Positions 8,922 to 18,768 are shown, counted from the stretch's first letter. The stretch: DNA of 49,771 bases from Polyangiaceae bacterium (GCA_029261965.1 JAJDAH010000145.1:1-49771); one strand, 5' to 3'. Numbers and translations: made by a program. The notes: a model not told the origin generated them from the sequence alone.

Positions 8922-10199
8922 ATGGAGCGGACACCCCCTGAACGGTTTTTGTTCATCGACGGCCTGCGGGCGGCTGCGCTGCTACACGTCCTCGTATTCC
9001 ATTGCGTAATCGCGCTCCGGGACGTCGCTCTCGGAGACAGCGTTCCCGACGGCGTGGCGACGAGTCTCCACAGCTACGGCGGCGCGGCCGTCGCGCACCC
9101 GATGCTCCGGGGAGCCAACGTATCGCTGACCTGCTTCTTCGTGATGAGCGGTTTCGTGCTCTACCTGCCGATGGGCCGCAGCGGCGGCGACTTCGGATCC
9201 GTCGCTCGCTACTTCGCGCGGCGCGCCGCGCGCATCGTCCCGGCGTTCTACTTCATGCTCGCGGCGATGATGTTGATGTGGCCGTTCGTTTTCGAAGCAA
9301 CATCCCCACTAATGTCGCAGGACGGCGTATTGGCGCTGCTCGCTCACCTCTCGTTACTCAACCACGCGTTTCTCGGTCCCACCGAGTGGGGGTTCACGTA
9401 CAACAACGGCTTCGGGCTCAACGGCGCGATCTGGAGCCTCTCCGTCGAGGTCGTTTTTTATGCCGTCCTGCCGCTGGTCGCGCGTCCGTTCTTTCGGCGC
9501 CCCTGGCTGAGCACGGCTCTGGCGCTCGTGTTCAGCCTGGGCTGGCAGTACGTCTGGGTGTGGTCGCACGCCACGGTCGACACTGCGGATAGCTGGCTAC
9601 CTGGTCACCTTTACATCCAAGCCCCGGTCCACGCCTTCGACTTTGCGTGTGGGATGCTGGCCGCTCACACGATCTACGCCAGGCGTGGGGAAAAGAGCAG
9701 CCACGGCCCCTGGTTTTGGCATGCCGTGCTCGCGGCTTCATTCGTCGCCGTTCTGGCATGCATTTACTTTTCGGGTTCCAACGAATCGCCGTATCGCGCA
9801 CCTTTTCACACCGCATCGGCGGCAGCTTTCGGCGTGATGATCATCGCCATGTACCGCAGCTCGAGGGAGGTTCGCTGGCTCGCCGAGAACAAGGTAGCGG
9901 AGTTCCTCGGCGTCATTTCGTACGGCATCTTTCTCTGGCATCAGCTCGTAATCCAGCTCGCTTGGCGCGCTTTGGACCTCCCCTCGATGCACATTTCGCA
10001 GGGGACGCTCGTGCTCATCCCTACCGTCGTCGCCGTATCCGTGGTGATCGGCTGGATTTCCCACCACGTGATCGAGCAACCCGTCATGAAATTCGTTCGC
10101 TCGGAGCTGCGGCGTTCGAAAGAGCTGAAGTCGGCCAAGAGCGCGAACACCCCTGCTGATGCTCGAGTCGCTCCCCCATCGGGGACCGGCGCACCATGA
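8922..10199 (+). CDS. Acyltransferase family 3 (OafA/YrhL-like)
   Basis: A 425-residue polytopic inner-membrane enzyme with about ten helices. It would O-acylate a sugar of a lipid-linked or nascent polysaccharide using cytoplasmic acyl-CoA. Diagnostic motifs are FIDGLRAAALLHVLVFH at the N-terminus (the Arg and His pair typical of the family), SGFVLYLP, ISYGIFLWHQL near the C-terminus and the final IEQP. The ATG at 8922 follows TGGAGG at about 13 bases; a TTG at 8892 is less likely. The stop overlaps the next gene in an ATGA, so the two are translationally coupled. Confidence 0.92.
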   Translation: MERTPPERFLFIDGLRAAALLHVLVFHCVIALRDVALGDSVPDGVATSLHSYGGAAVAHPMLRGANVSLTCFFVMSGFVLYLPMGRSGGDFGSVARYFARRAARIVPAFYFMLAAMMLMWPFVFEATSPLMSQDGVLALLAHLSLLNHAFLGPTEWGFTYNNGFGLNGAIWSLSVEVVFYAVLPLVARPFFRRPWLSTALALVFSLGWQYVWVWSHATVDTADSWLPGHLYIQAPVHAFDFACGMLAAHTIYARRGEKSSHGPWFWHAVLAASFVAVLACIYFSGSNESPYRAPFHTASAAAFGVMIIAMYRSSREVRWLAENKVAEFLGVISYGIFLWHQLVIQLAWRALDLPSMHISQGTLVLIPTVVAVSVVIGWISHHVIEQPVMKFVRSELRRSKELKSAKSANTPADARVAPPSGTGAP

Positions 10200-11902
10200 G
10201 CTCGGGCCACTGCCGCGAGGCAAACGCGACGCCAGGTCGCCCGACGCCGAGCAGGCTCGAAGTCACAATCGCCCTGGCGTGCGCGTTCGCACTCGGCACC
10301 GTCTACGTCAGCTCCCTGATTGGATGGGAGCGCATCCTTCCCACGAGCACGAGCTGGCTCACCGCGGATGCCTCCAGCCACTATCTCGGATGGGCATTCG
10401 TCCGCCAGGATCCGGCTTTGGGCTTCCCGGTCATGATCACGGATCGAGTCGGATTTCCAGAGGTGCTCACCGCCGCGTACTTCGACCCCATTCCACTGCT
10501 CGTCTACGCGCTACTGCCCATTTCTTGGGCCTTGCCTGCGGAGTTTCAGTTCCTCGGACTCTTTCAATGCGCGGCCGCCGCGTTGACCATCTACTTCGGG
10601 TACCGAATCGCCCGCCTCTTCACCGATTCGTGGCTCGCAGGGGCTGGTGCTGGAGCGCTGCTCGCGAGCAACTCGGCGCTGACTCTGCGTTTCGGCAGCC
10701 ACGCCGCGTTGACGGGCCAGTTTTTTCTCGTCGCCGCGCTTTATCTCGTTCTCTCCGCGCCGACCGACCTGCGAGGCCGCGCCGGCTTGCGTCGGCGTTT
10801 GACGGTGCTGCTCGTGTTCGTCTTTTGTGCCCTCGGAGTAAATCCGTACATCGGGGCGATGACGGCGCTCATTGCCCTTGCCGGCGTTTTCCAGGAAGGG
10901 TGGCGCGACCGAAAGACGATTCCCGAGCTGACCGTTGCGGCCGTGATCGGCTTTGGCGTGCTTGCGGTGGGCGCGTGGTCATTCGGCTACTGGGGTAGCG
11001 GACAAGACGCCGCGACGGAGTGGCATGGTCTCTACCGGACGACGGCGGACACGTACTCGAACCCCCGCAGCTTCAGCCTCTTTTTGCCTGGTGCCCCGCC
11101 GGCACGCGTCGAGCTACTCGAGGGCACCGCCTACCTAGGAGTCGTGGGGCTCGCAGCGTTCGGCGGATCGTGCGTGGCGCTCGGTTTTTCCCGATCGCAT
11201 CGAACATTCGTTTCTTCTCACGCCGCCCTGCTGGTGATCGCGGGGTTGGCGTTTTGCGTCGCGCTCGCAGACGGACACGTCGTGCCCGGTCAAACCTCTA
11301 CCGCGAGCCCGCTTCGGGTCGTGGCGTTGTTTCGAGCGAGCGGTCGCTTCTCCTGGATACTCATGTACGTGACGTACGCTCTCGGGGTGGCGACCCTGCT
11401 CCGACTCGCGCCTAGGCGCCTGCACGGCCCGGCGCTCGGGCTCGCCGCGATAATTCAACTCGTCGAGCTCAGCCCACTGCGCAGCGCTGTGGCGGAATTC
11501 GTTCGGAATCCCGCTGAGCCCGCGCATGTTCTTCGCGACGCGCCGTGGGATTCCCTCGGGCAGACTCACGCTCACCTCGTCGTCTTGCCAGCCTGGCAGT
11601 GTGGGGCTCGAGCTAGCCCCGGGGGCAACGCGGGCCACGCGACGTTCGGCCTGCTCGCCGCGCGACAGGGGATGACCATCAACTCCTACTACGCCAGCCG
11701 CTACGACGACGGCTCCCTCGAGCTCCATTGTCACGTCTTGCCAGACCGCCTTCGTCAGATCGGAGCTGCATCGGACACCGCCTACGTGGTCGACGCGGCC
11801 TGGCGCTCGTGGTTCGATCGCCAGGCATCGTCCACGCACCGCTGCGTCGACGCCGATGGCTACTCCCTGTGCGTGGCGCTCGACTCCAGCACGGGCAGCT
11901 GA
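10196..11902 (+). CDS. DUF6311-like polytopic membrane protein
   Basis: 568 residues with a dozen or so membrane helices. The luminal loop with T-A-D-x-S-S-H-Y-L-G-W and the following F-G-S-H-A-A-L-T-G-Q-F stretch resemble DUF6311 proteins, which have a GT-C glycosyltransferase-like layout. The last 100 residues are soluble. A role in transferring a polyprenyl-phosphate-linked sugar is inferred from the fold and from position between an acyltransferase and a GT87-like protein. It starts inside the acyltransferase stop codon. Confidence 0.75.
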   Translation: MSSGHCREANATPGRPTPSRLEVTIALACAFALGTVYVSSLIGWERILPTSTSWLTADASSHYLGWAFVRQDPALGFPVMITDRVGFPEVLTAAYFDPIPLLVYALLPISWALPAEFQFLGLFQCAAAALTIYFGYRIARLFTDSWLAGAGAGALLASNSALTLRFGSHAALTGQFFLVAALYLVLSAPTDLRGRAGLRRRLTVLLVFVFCALGVNPYIGAMTALIALAGVFQEGWRDRKTIPELTVAAVIGFGVLAVGAWSFGYWGSGQDAATEWHGLYRTTADTYSNPRSFSLFLPGAPPARVELLEGTAYLGVVGLAAFGGSCVALGFSRSHRTFVSSHAALLVIAGLAFCVALADGHVVPGQTSTASPLRVVALFRASGRFSWILMYVTYALGVATLLRLAPRRLHGPALGLAAIIQLVELSPLRSAVAEFVRNPAEPAHVLRDAPWDSLGQTHAHLVVLPAWQCGARASPGGNAGHATFGLLAARQGMTINSYYASRYDDGSLELHCHVLPDRLRQIGAASDTAYVVDAAWRSWFDRQASSTHRCVDADGYSLCVALDSSTGS

Positions 11903-11907
11903 AGCAC

Positions 11908-13293
11908 GTGATCGGCCATCGTCGCTCGTTCATCGCGTTTCTGGCGTACGTGATCCTGGCGGTTCTGCTTCGGGCGAGTTGGGGCGGCTATCACCCGGGC
12001 GTGCTCTTTCTCGTCGCGGCGTCGCTACTCGCCGTTTCCGCCTTGGCGCTCAGCCGGAATCCAGATGGTGATTTCAAATCCTCCGGATTGTCCGACCTGC
12101 ACATCGCGATGGCCATCGCGTCGTTCGCGTATCTCGCGTGGGACAACGCCGGGCTGGATTTCGCCGTGGTGGGGTCAGCGAGCCAGACACTGAGTTTGTT
12201 GCTCGGGGGATTGCTCGCCTTGGCACTCCTCGGTTGCATCGCCTTCCTGCTAACAACGCCGTGGAGCACACGCATCGTCTGCTTCATATTCGGAACGATC
12301 GGCCTGGGGTGCATCGTCAGCCGATTCTTGGTTCCCGCAGGGTCGCCGGAGGTGGGAATCGACGTGCTCGTGATCGGGAACCTGGCGAGCGACTATTTGC
12401 TCTCAGGGTTCAATCCGTACACGGCGACCTATCCGGATATCTACAGGGGGCTCTACGACTACCGCCCCGCCGCCGTGTATTGGCCCGCGTACTATCTGTG
12501 GACTGCTCCGTTCTACGGGCTTTTCGGCGATGTTCGCTACGCGACGGCCGCAGCGGACAGTCTCATCGCGCCCGCCATTTTTCTGCTCGCGCGACGGCGC
12601 AGCCTGCCCACGGTCACGTCACTGCTCGTCGCGGTGGCCTGGCTGGCGAATCCGTTGGCCCTCTTCGTGGTCGAACGAGCGTGGGTGGATTCGGTACTGA
12701 TGCTGGGCATTGCGACCGCCGCGCTCGCGTTCGATGCCCGGCGGTGGCTTTTGCTGGGCGTGCTGCTCGGCGTGACCGCGTGCGTAAAACACTACGGCAT
12801 GCTGGCATTCATGTTTGCCGTCGTGCTCTTGCTCGCCAGGCAAAGGGGCGCGCTGAAGCGCACCACGGCCGCAGCGACGGTCACCGTCTGTTGTCTGTTC
12901 GTACCGTTTCTGTCTACCGGCGCGCGAGAATTCTACGATTCGAGCATCGCGCAAGCCTACACCGTGGGCCTGCGACTCGATTCTCTCTCGTTTCCCGCGT
13001 GGTGGGTCAGAGCCATGGGTTTCGAGTACGAACAGCTCGTTTCGGTACCGATCTACGCGTCCGCATTCACACTCAGCGCGTGGTTCGTCTACCGTCGCGG
13101 CGAGCTCGACTTGTCGCACTGGGTGGGGGCGCTACTCGCGACACTGTCGACGGTTTTCCTGTTCGGGAAGCTCGCGTTCTGCAACTACTACTTCTCGCTC
13201 ACATTCCTCGTGCTGCTCTACGTCACGCTCTCGATACGGCGCCCCGCGGCCCGATCGACTGGCCCGCCACGCCTGGGGAATGCGCTCACGTAG
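11908..13293 (+). CDS. GT87/DUF2029-like membrane glycosyltransferase
   Basis: 461 residues from a GTG five bases after the previous stop; the frame is open further upstream but overlaps the neighbour and is not hydrophobic there. It has about eleven membrane helices. The periplasmic loop (GFNPYTATYPD, then YRPAAVYWP) with a preceding D-Y resembles GT-C mannosyltransferases of the GT87/DUF2029 type, which use polyprenyl-phosphate sugars. Its TAG overlaps the TGA of the sulfotransferase coming from the other strand by eight bases, so there is no room for a terminator between these convergent genes. Confidence 0.75.
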   Translation: MIGHRRSFIAFLAYVILAVLLRASWGGYHPGVLFLVAASLLAVSALALSRNPDGDFKSSGLSDLHIAMAIASFAYLAWDNAGLDFAVVGSASQTLSLLLGGLLALALLGCIAFLLTTPWSTRIVCFIFGTIGLGCIVSRFLVPAGSPEVGIDVLVIGNLASDYLLSGFNPYTATYPDIYRGLYDYRPAAVYWPAYYLWTAPFYGLFGDVRYATAAADSLIAPAIFLLARRRSLPTVTSLLVAVAWLANPLALFVVERAWVDSVLMLGIATAALAFDARRWLLLGVLLGVTACVKHYGMLAFMFAVVLLLARQRGALKRTTAAATVTVCCLFVPFLSTGAREFYDSSIAQAYTVGLRLDSLSFPAWWVRAMGFEYEQLVSVPIYASAFTLSAWFVYRRGELDLSHWVGALLATLSTVFLFGKLAFCNYYFSLTFLVLLYVTLSIRRPAARSTGPPRLGNALT

Positions 13294-14152
13294 TGAGGTC
13301 GTAATAGGGCGCGATCTCTTTGCCTAGGCGGTCGCCGATCTCGGCAAGTCGGGGATCCCCCGTACGAGCGGCCAGAGCGGGTCTGCCTGACGACGTCCGA
13401 TGTGAAGAGTTCTGGCGCACCGCCGCCAAGGACCTTTCGACGTTCCCGACGCTCATGAGGCCGAGGTCGTTCAGGACGCGCTCCATCGTGCTTCTCGTTT
13501 GCTGGACGAGTTCTTCGTATTTGATGATGCGAACGTCGTCTCGAGGGGCGAGCCATTCGAGAAACTCGCGCCATCTGGGAACGAAATAATCCCGGAGATA
13601 TTCGTCATCGTCGGCGAAGCCCGCGCGGCCGAAGGACTCGAACCCCCGAGCGCGGTTGAATGCCAAAACCGACTGAAAGACGTCTCGCGGGTCGCGAAGC
13701 AAGACGTAAGCGTGACACTGCCCGAACAGCCTGCGGGCGTCATCCAGCAGGAAGAAGCCGAACTTCTCCACGAAGTAGCGGGGTGGTGGTTTACCCTGCT
13801 GCTGAGCGAGCTCGCGGTAGATCGTAGCGACCATCTGGCCGACGCATTCTCGGTGCGCCTCGAGCCCTTTGCGGATAGCCACATTCTGCGGGCGGTCGTT
13901 CCGTTCGTAGTCCGGGAAAGGGCCTATCAGATTGTCCGGGGGGCCGTGTTTTGGGTAGACGTCGACGTTGCGCGGCGAGCTGAGCACGGCGCAGGTTTTG
14001 ACCAAGTGGTTCGCGACGAACAGCTCGTGCGGGTACTCGGGATCCGAGACGATGTCGTCCAGCCCGAGAAGCAGCTGCGAGAACAGGGTGGAGCCGCTGC
14101 GTCCGAAGGGACTGATCGAGAGAATCGGCGCCGGTGCGGTCGACGTCTGCAT
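13286..14152 (-). CDS. Sulfotransferase (PAPS-dependent)
   Basis: 288 residues, cytoplasmic. The 5'-phosphosulfate-binding loop is FGRSGSTLF (residues 16-24) and the 3'-phosphate-binding motif is LLRDPRDVFQS (about residue 150), which together define PAPS sulfotransferases. The likely role is sulfation of a surface glycan made by the neighbouring enzymes, since the gene lies in a glycosyltransferase locus. The ATG at 14152 shares one base with the stop of the upstream glycosyltransferase (TGATG), indicating coupling; the frame extends further 5' but only as a shadow of that gene. Confidence 0.88.
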   Translation of the reverse strand: MQTSTAPAPILSISPFGRSGSTLFSQLLLGLDDIVSDPEYPHELFVANHLVKTCAVLSSPRNVDVYPKHGPPDNLIGPFPDYERNDRPQNVAIRKGLEAHRECVGQMVATIYRELAQQQGKPPPRYFVEKFGFFLLDDARRLFGQCHAYVLLRDPRDVFQSVLAFNRARGFESFGRAGFADDDEYLRDYFVPRWREFLEWLAPRDDVRIIKYEELVQQTRSTMERVLNDLGLMSVGNVERSLAAVRQNSSHRTSSGRPALAARTGDPRLAEIGDRLGKEIAPYYDLTT

Positions 14153-17100
14153 CACCCCGCCGCCGTTCGTGCAGCGTCGCTTCCCGATCCTGGGGTCGTG
14201 TCCGCCGCAGTTTCCCACGCCAAGGCTTTGCTCACTGTTCGGGCGACCGTGGCAGGGGCGAGAGCTCGTCGCACGGCGTCTCTTGCTTTCGCGCCGATTT
14301 CCTCTCGAAGGCGCGTGTCCACGTGCAGCGCCCGTAGAAGGACCGCAGCGTGGTCGACGTCTGGCTCCGCCCACTCGGTTCCGCGGGGGTATGGGCCGTA
14401 CGCGCGATCCGTCGTGACGAGCTCGAAGTCGACGAGCCGCGCGGTCTGCGCATCCATGAACTGCATGTTGCCGGAGAAGCCCGTGGCGACGACCGGCTTT
14501 CCGAGCGCCATGGCTTCAGCCAGAACAAGTCCAAAGCCTTCCGCACGATGCAGAGAGGCATAAACGTCGACTTTCGCGAGAAGCGCTCGCATTTGTGCTG
14601 GCTCGAGCTTCTGGTCGCGAAGCCAAATGACGGGGAGTCCGTCGGCTAGGGCCTCGAGTCGCCGCATGGCGCGCGGCGCGCTCGCCGCATGGTTGACCTT
14701 GAGCACCAAGGTCACCCGGTCGTCGTTGCGAAAGGCCTTCCGAAAGGCACGCAACAGCGCCGCCGGATTCTTTCGTTCGAGCACGCTCCGCGCGTCCACG
14801 AAGCAGCCGAACAGCGTCCTGTCCTCGGGCAGACGCACCGGTTGATCGACATCTCGCTCTGGCTCCGCGACGTCGAGATCGATGACGTGCGGGATGACCG
14901 ATACCGGCGGCCCGTTTGGTAAGGCCCGTTGGATCGCCAGCTTCGAGAACTCGCTCGGCGTCCAAATCGCGCTCAGGCCCTCCGCCGCCGGCGCCCATTG
15001 CCCCGGAAGACGGGTGGTCTCCCATACCCAGTACCCGATGTGCTTTCGACCCAGCTCGTAGCGCGGTCCGAGGTAGGACCGTGCGACGTCGAAAACGTCG
15101 GCGTTAGCGACGGTGATGGCGACGTCGTAGTCGGGTCGATGCTCGCGAAAATACTCGTTCAAAGACGTGCTGTCGTATCCAGCGGTCATCGTGCTCGGCG
15201 GCACGGGCAGCGAGATGTCGTGATGCGGAATCTGCGCGGCGTCGAGCGTCTTCACCAGAGACCGTACGGAGATGCCGAGACCGGCCGTGTACCCGAAGTA
15301 ACCTGCGACGTTGACGCCCCGTTTCGGACGATAGTTCTGCAAGGCCTCAGCGAGGCTGTCGCTGGCGGACTTCGGGAGAGTGAGCGAAATGCCCCGCGTC
15401 GCCCGATCCACCACTGCCGAGACAGCGGCGGGTGACCGGAGTCCCATCGTCTCGCTGGGCGGGACGTGCGCTGCCAACTGCAGAGCTTCGACCTGCCCAA
15501 GGATCGACACGGCTGATGGAATCTCGTCGTCGAATCGCACGTCGACACCAGCTTCACGCAGACGCGAAGACGCCCAGGATGCGAGCTCCGGCCACCCGAA
15601 GACTGTCGCACCCAGCGGGAACCGGCTGCGCACGCTGTGGTTGCGCAAAGCCGTCAAGAGGAGTCGCTCACTCGGCGACAGCTCGGCGATTCGTGCCTCG
15701 AACCAACGAACTCGCGCAACGGAGATGTCAGTCCGATGGCAGTGGGCCAGCATCCAGTCGACGAAATCTCGATTGGCCGGTAGAAGCGCGAGCGGAAACG
15801 CGGTCTGGAGCTCTGGAGCAGAAAAGTAGTATGCGACCACAGCGTGAAATCCGCTGAAGCCTCCGTCGAGGAATTGCTCGATATCCTCCGCTGTGATCTC
15901 CGTTTCAGATTGCGAGTGTTCGAGGAGCCATTCGCGGAATTCTCGGAGTCCGGCGAGCGACGTGAACGCTTCTGGATAGGCTTCCTCGAGGTCAGGACGC
16001 GCGTCGTACACGTGCCGGACGTAGTCGAATGCGCTTCCGCGCGTGAGGAACTTCGCGAAGCGCTCGTGGAGCGCCTCGAGACCGTGCTCATGCGCTTGCG
16101 TGGCGAACCAGTGCAAAAAACCCTTGTCGGTCGGGCTGCGGCCGGCGTTGGGAAAGGCCGCGCGCACGTCGGAACGTTCGTCGAGAAGCAACTGGACGAT
16201 CGGCGCCACCGCGAAGCCACAAACGGTGGAATTTTGCGTGAAGAGAAATCTGCAAAACTCGTCTGCTTCGGAGATTGGTGGGTGGGGGATCTCATCCTTG
16301 CGCAAACGCCGGATCAAACGTCGAAGTCGATGACCGAGCCGAACACCGTTCGACAGGGCACCGAACGCGTAGGGCGCGGCGCGGGCGGTTTCGAGCCCCT
16401 CGTCGCGGAGAGCCGCAGCGTAGTCGTCGCAAAGCGCGCGCAGCGCGGGCGAGTCCGCCAGATCGTGTCGGGTCTGGTGCTTCGAGAGTCTCCCGGGCTG
16501 CAACGGGTCATAGCCACTGAAGTGAAAGAAGACTAGCGGAGCTCCGTCCACCCGGTGCCCGCCGACCGCTCCTGCGAGCGTTCGCTCGTGGAGGTTCCAG
16601 TAGGCGACGTTGTATGTCGCGTCTCGCAAGATCGTGACGTTCGAGATGAATCCGACCGCGAGATCCATCCACTTCTGGTCGACGAACAGGCCGTTCTCCA
16701 GATCGACGACGCAGTCATGCTCCATTCGTTCTGCCCACCATTCGAGCAGTCGATCCGTGGCCTTTCCTTCGGCGACACCTATGAACCCTAGATTGAACGT
16801 ACCGGAGCGGAGGATGTCGAGGTCCTGAGGGTGCTGCGCATCGTGGAAGGGATCACGCATGTGTGGCGTCAAAACGAGCGAGGAACTTTCGAGCGCCTTC
16901 CAAACGGCATCGAGCGGTGCTTTCACCCAGATGTCCGGATCCAGGTAGACCACGCGGCCGTAGCCGCGTCCGAGCAGCCGCTGCAAGACGAACGGTTTGA
17001 CCGCCGTGTTCGCTTCCAGCACCGAGTACTGGGCGAGGAAGCCCTCGAGATCGCTGATGTTCAGTTGGTCGAGTGTGATGAGCTCGAACGGCTCGTCAAG

Positions 17101-17307
17101 CTGCAAGGGTGCAAGCTCCGCCCGGTCCACGAGAGCAACGAACAGCGAGATGCCCGGATGCACGCGTCGAATGGAACGGCAGAGCACCCGTGCATGCGCC
17201 AAGTAGTTCGACGACACGATCGTCACCACACATCGGTCGTCGCTACTCGGTTGGCTCGGGGGTGGAGGCGGCACTGGGGCTCGCCGATTTCTCCGAAGAA
17301 TGGCCAT
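14152..17307 (-). CDS. Fused GT8-like / GT4 glycosyltransferase
   Basis: 1051 residues. After a Pro-rich N-terminus, residues 27-270 form a GT8-like GT-A domain: TIVSSNYLAHARVL, then the metal-binding DPD in VVYLDPDIWV, then FNLGFIGV. A helical middle section of about 350 residues has no recognised family. Residues about 690-1040 are a GT4 GT-B domain (GYFGYTAGLGISVRSLV; HRAEGFGLVLAEAMALGKPV with the two catalytic-type Glu). It probably adds two different sugars. The gene is coupled to the sulfotransferase and faces the plus-strand glycan genes. Confidence 0.88.
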   Translation of the reverse strand: MAILRRNRRAPVPPPPPSQPSSDDRCVVTIVSSNYLAHARVLCRSIRRVHPGISLFVALVDRAELAPLQLDEPFELITLDQLNISDLEGFLAQYSVLEANTAVKPFVLQRLLGRGYGRVVYLDPDIWVKAPLDAVWKALESSSLVLTPHMRDPFHDAQHPQDLDILRSGTFNLGFIGVAEGKATDRLLEWWAERMEHDCVVDLENGLFVDQKWMDLAVGFISNVTILRDATYNVAYWNLHERTLAGAVGGHRVDGAPLVFFHFSGYDPLQPGRLSKHQTRHDLADSPALRALCDDYAAALRDEGLETARAAPYAFGALSNGVRLGHRLRRLIRRLRKDEIPHPPISEADEFCRFLFTQNSTVCGFAVAPIVQLLLDERSDVRAAFPNAGRSPTDKGFLHWFATQAHEHGLEALHERFAKFLTRGSAFDYVRHVYDARPDLEEAYPEAFTSLAGLREFREWLLEHSQSETEITAEDIEQFLDGGFSGFHAVVAYYFSAPELQTAFPLALLPANRDFVDWMLAHCHRTDISVARVRWFEARIAELSPSERLLLTALRNHSVRSRFPLGATVFGWPELASWASSRLREAGVDVRFDDEIPSAVSILGQVEALQLAAHVPPSETMGLRSPAAVSAVVDRATRGISLTLPKSASDSLAEALQNYRPKRGVNVAGYFGYTAGLGISVRSLVKTLDAAQIPHHDISLPVPPSTMTAGYDSTSLNEYFREHRPDYDVAITVANADVFDVARSYLGPRYELGRKHIGYWVWETTRLPGQWAPAAEGLSAIWTPSEFSKLAIQRALPNGPPVSVIPHVIDLDVAEPERDVDQPVRLPEDRTLFGCFVDARSVLERKNPAALLRAFRKAFRNDDRVTLVLKVNHAASAPRAMRRLEALADGLPVIWLRDQKLEPAQMRALLAKVDVYASLHRAEGFGLVLAEAMALGKPVVATGFSGNMQFMDAQTARLVDFELVTTDRAYGPYPRGTEWAEPDVDHAAVLLRALHVDTRLREEIGAKARDAVRRALAPATVARTVSKALAWETAADTTPGSGSDAARTAAG

Positions 17308-17752
17308 TCCGTGCCGAGCCTACCACGCAAGGACCCGCCCGGCGTCGCGGTGGATTCACACTGGAGTCGGGGCCGCGCGCCTCTCGCGCCAGAGTCGACG
17401 GATGAGCTGGCTCGTAGGCCGCTCCACGAAGGTGAACGACAGCCAGCCCAACTCGAGCGACACCGGGATGACCCAAGCGAGCATCACGAGCGCGCACCCC
17501 GCAGGTATCGCGACAGCGATTTCCCGCTGCCGTCTGCGCGCATGAAGAGCGCGCGACCACCGCTACGCCAGTCGATTCCGTACACGTAGACGGACTCGAA
17601 CTCGCCCTTGGCCGAAGGGCTTCTCGCCACCGGTTTCGGCGGAACGTTCGATGGTCCAGCAAGCGGCGAAACCAGGCGACGGGCATGCGAGTCGCGGTGC
17701 CGGTGAGGCGCCTGGTGATCAGCCTGGTCCCCTGCATTGGGACCACTGGCGT
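17308..17752. other. 445-base spacer with gene debris
   Basis: No intact gene is present. One minus-strand frame preserves the tail of an acyltransferase (listed separately). Another minus-strand frame gives a peptide-like stretch (GEFESVYVYGIDWR) that joins nothing. The spacer lies between two minus-strand genes and looks like the footprint of a deleted gene. Confidence 0.5.
17356..17562 (-). pseudogene. C-terminal remnant of an acyltransferase-3 gene
   Basis: On the minus strand the frame ending in TGA at 17356-17358 reads AIAVPAGCALVMLAWVIP, then SLELGWLSFTFVERPTS, then an Arg-rich tail. That is the terminal helix plus F-V-E-R-P signature that ends OafA-type acyltransferases. Upstream the frame meets a TAG near 17563 and no body of the enzyme remains. 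It is a leftover of a second acyltransferase and would not encode an active protein. Confidence 0.55.
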
Positions 17753-18667
17753 TCAGAGCCCGGTTCGGTACGCAGGAAAGAACGCCGTCTGGGGGTCTTT
17801 GCTCGATGCCACGAGTTCGGCATACGCCGCTCGTTGGAGAACACGTCCGCAGAGCCACGCCGTCCGCACCTCGGTGGACCAACCACGTTTGAACCACTTC
17901 AACCCGCCCGCGCTTCCATCGTCCGCCAGGGGGACGCCGCCGATGTCGCACCACCGGACACGCGAGCTGAAATGTTCGAAAGCGGACCAGTACAGCGCGT
18001 AACCGGCCCCCAGGCGGTAGCCTTCGTCGCTCAACGCCAGAACGTGTCCTCTCGCCACATCGCCGTCGACCATCCAGATCTGCGCGCCCACCGGCGTTCC
18101 GCCCACCTCGGCTCGGGCAACGACGACGCCCGGGATCGTCAATTGCTGGGCAAATGCTCGCGCCGAGAAGGCGCGCAGCCCCCGGATCTCGTGCCGGCTC
18201 ATCAGCGTTCGATGCAGCGCGAGCCATTGGGTAAGAAACGATTCCGGAACACTCGACTCCCAAATCTGCACCCGCACGTCGCGTAGCGCCTGGCGTGAGC
18301 ACTTTCGGTGATGGCGGGTGACGCTCTCTTCGATGGGTCGGCTCATGTCCAAGACCACGTGCTCGTCGTAGGGTCGCGCAAGATCCGGAAACGCCACCTG
18401 AAGAAGCTCTGGTGTCCACTCGCCGAAAGGATCCGCGACCACCGTCACGGTGACTAGCTCCGCGGAGAGCGCCTGGAGGGCGGGTTCGAGGGCGAGCCAA
18501 TCCTCGCAGAGGAAAACGGGATAGGTGCCGATCGCGTCTCGTGAGGAAGAGCCCGGCACGTCGCGGGAAACGAGCCACCCCTCGCACCCAGCGAGATGAA
18601 TGGGATGTCCGAACTCCGAGAGCGACTCCGCATAGCGCGGATGGGCGTAGCCTGTTCTCTTGACCAT
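17753..18667 (-). CDS. GNAT/FemAB-like (GNAT_6) transferase
   Basis: 304 residues, cytoplasmic. The C-terminal half (about 140-300) has the layout of GNAT_6/FemAB-like domains: a central RHHRKCSRQALRD segment, then the GAGYALYWSAFEHF helix and a strand with DIGG, followed by GLKWFKRGW. Members transfer acyl or aminoacyl groups and are frequent in exopolysaccharide loci, so modification of the glycan or its lipid carrier is inferred. The start at 18667 is the first ATG inside the conserved region; the frame is open 300 bases further but encodes only Arg-rich shadow sequence. Confidence 0.72.
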   Translation of the reverse strand: MVKRTGYAHPRYAESLSEFGHPIHLAGCEGWLVSRDVPGSSSRDAIGTYPVFLCEDWLALEPALQALSAELVTVTVVADPFGEWTPELLQVAFPDLARPYDEHVVLDMSRPIEESVTRHHRKCSRQALRDVRVQIWESSVPESFLTQWLALHRTLMSRHEIRGLRAFSARAFAQQLTIPGVVVARAEVGGTPVGAQIWMVDGDVARGHVLALSDEGYRLGAGYALYWSAFEHFSSRVRWCDIGGVPLADDGSAGGLKWFKRGWSTEVRTAWLCGRVLQRAAYAELVASSKDPQTAFFPAYRTGL

Positions 18668-18768
18668 GACAGCCTCGGGGTGGAGACGCCGAGCGCGACG
18701 CCTCAGCTTACAACGGCTTGCTCCAGCGCCCGAACAACAGGCGGAGGGCTGTCGGTTGGACCGCTCTG

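Noticed and set aside
14152-14374. Longer sulfotransferase with 74 extra N-terminal residues
   Set aside because: The added part is Arg-rich, overlaps the upstream glycosyltransferase, and precedes an ATG that overlaps that gene's stop codon by one base.
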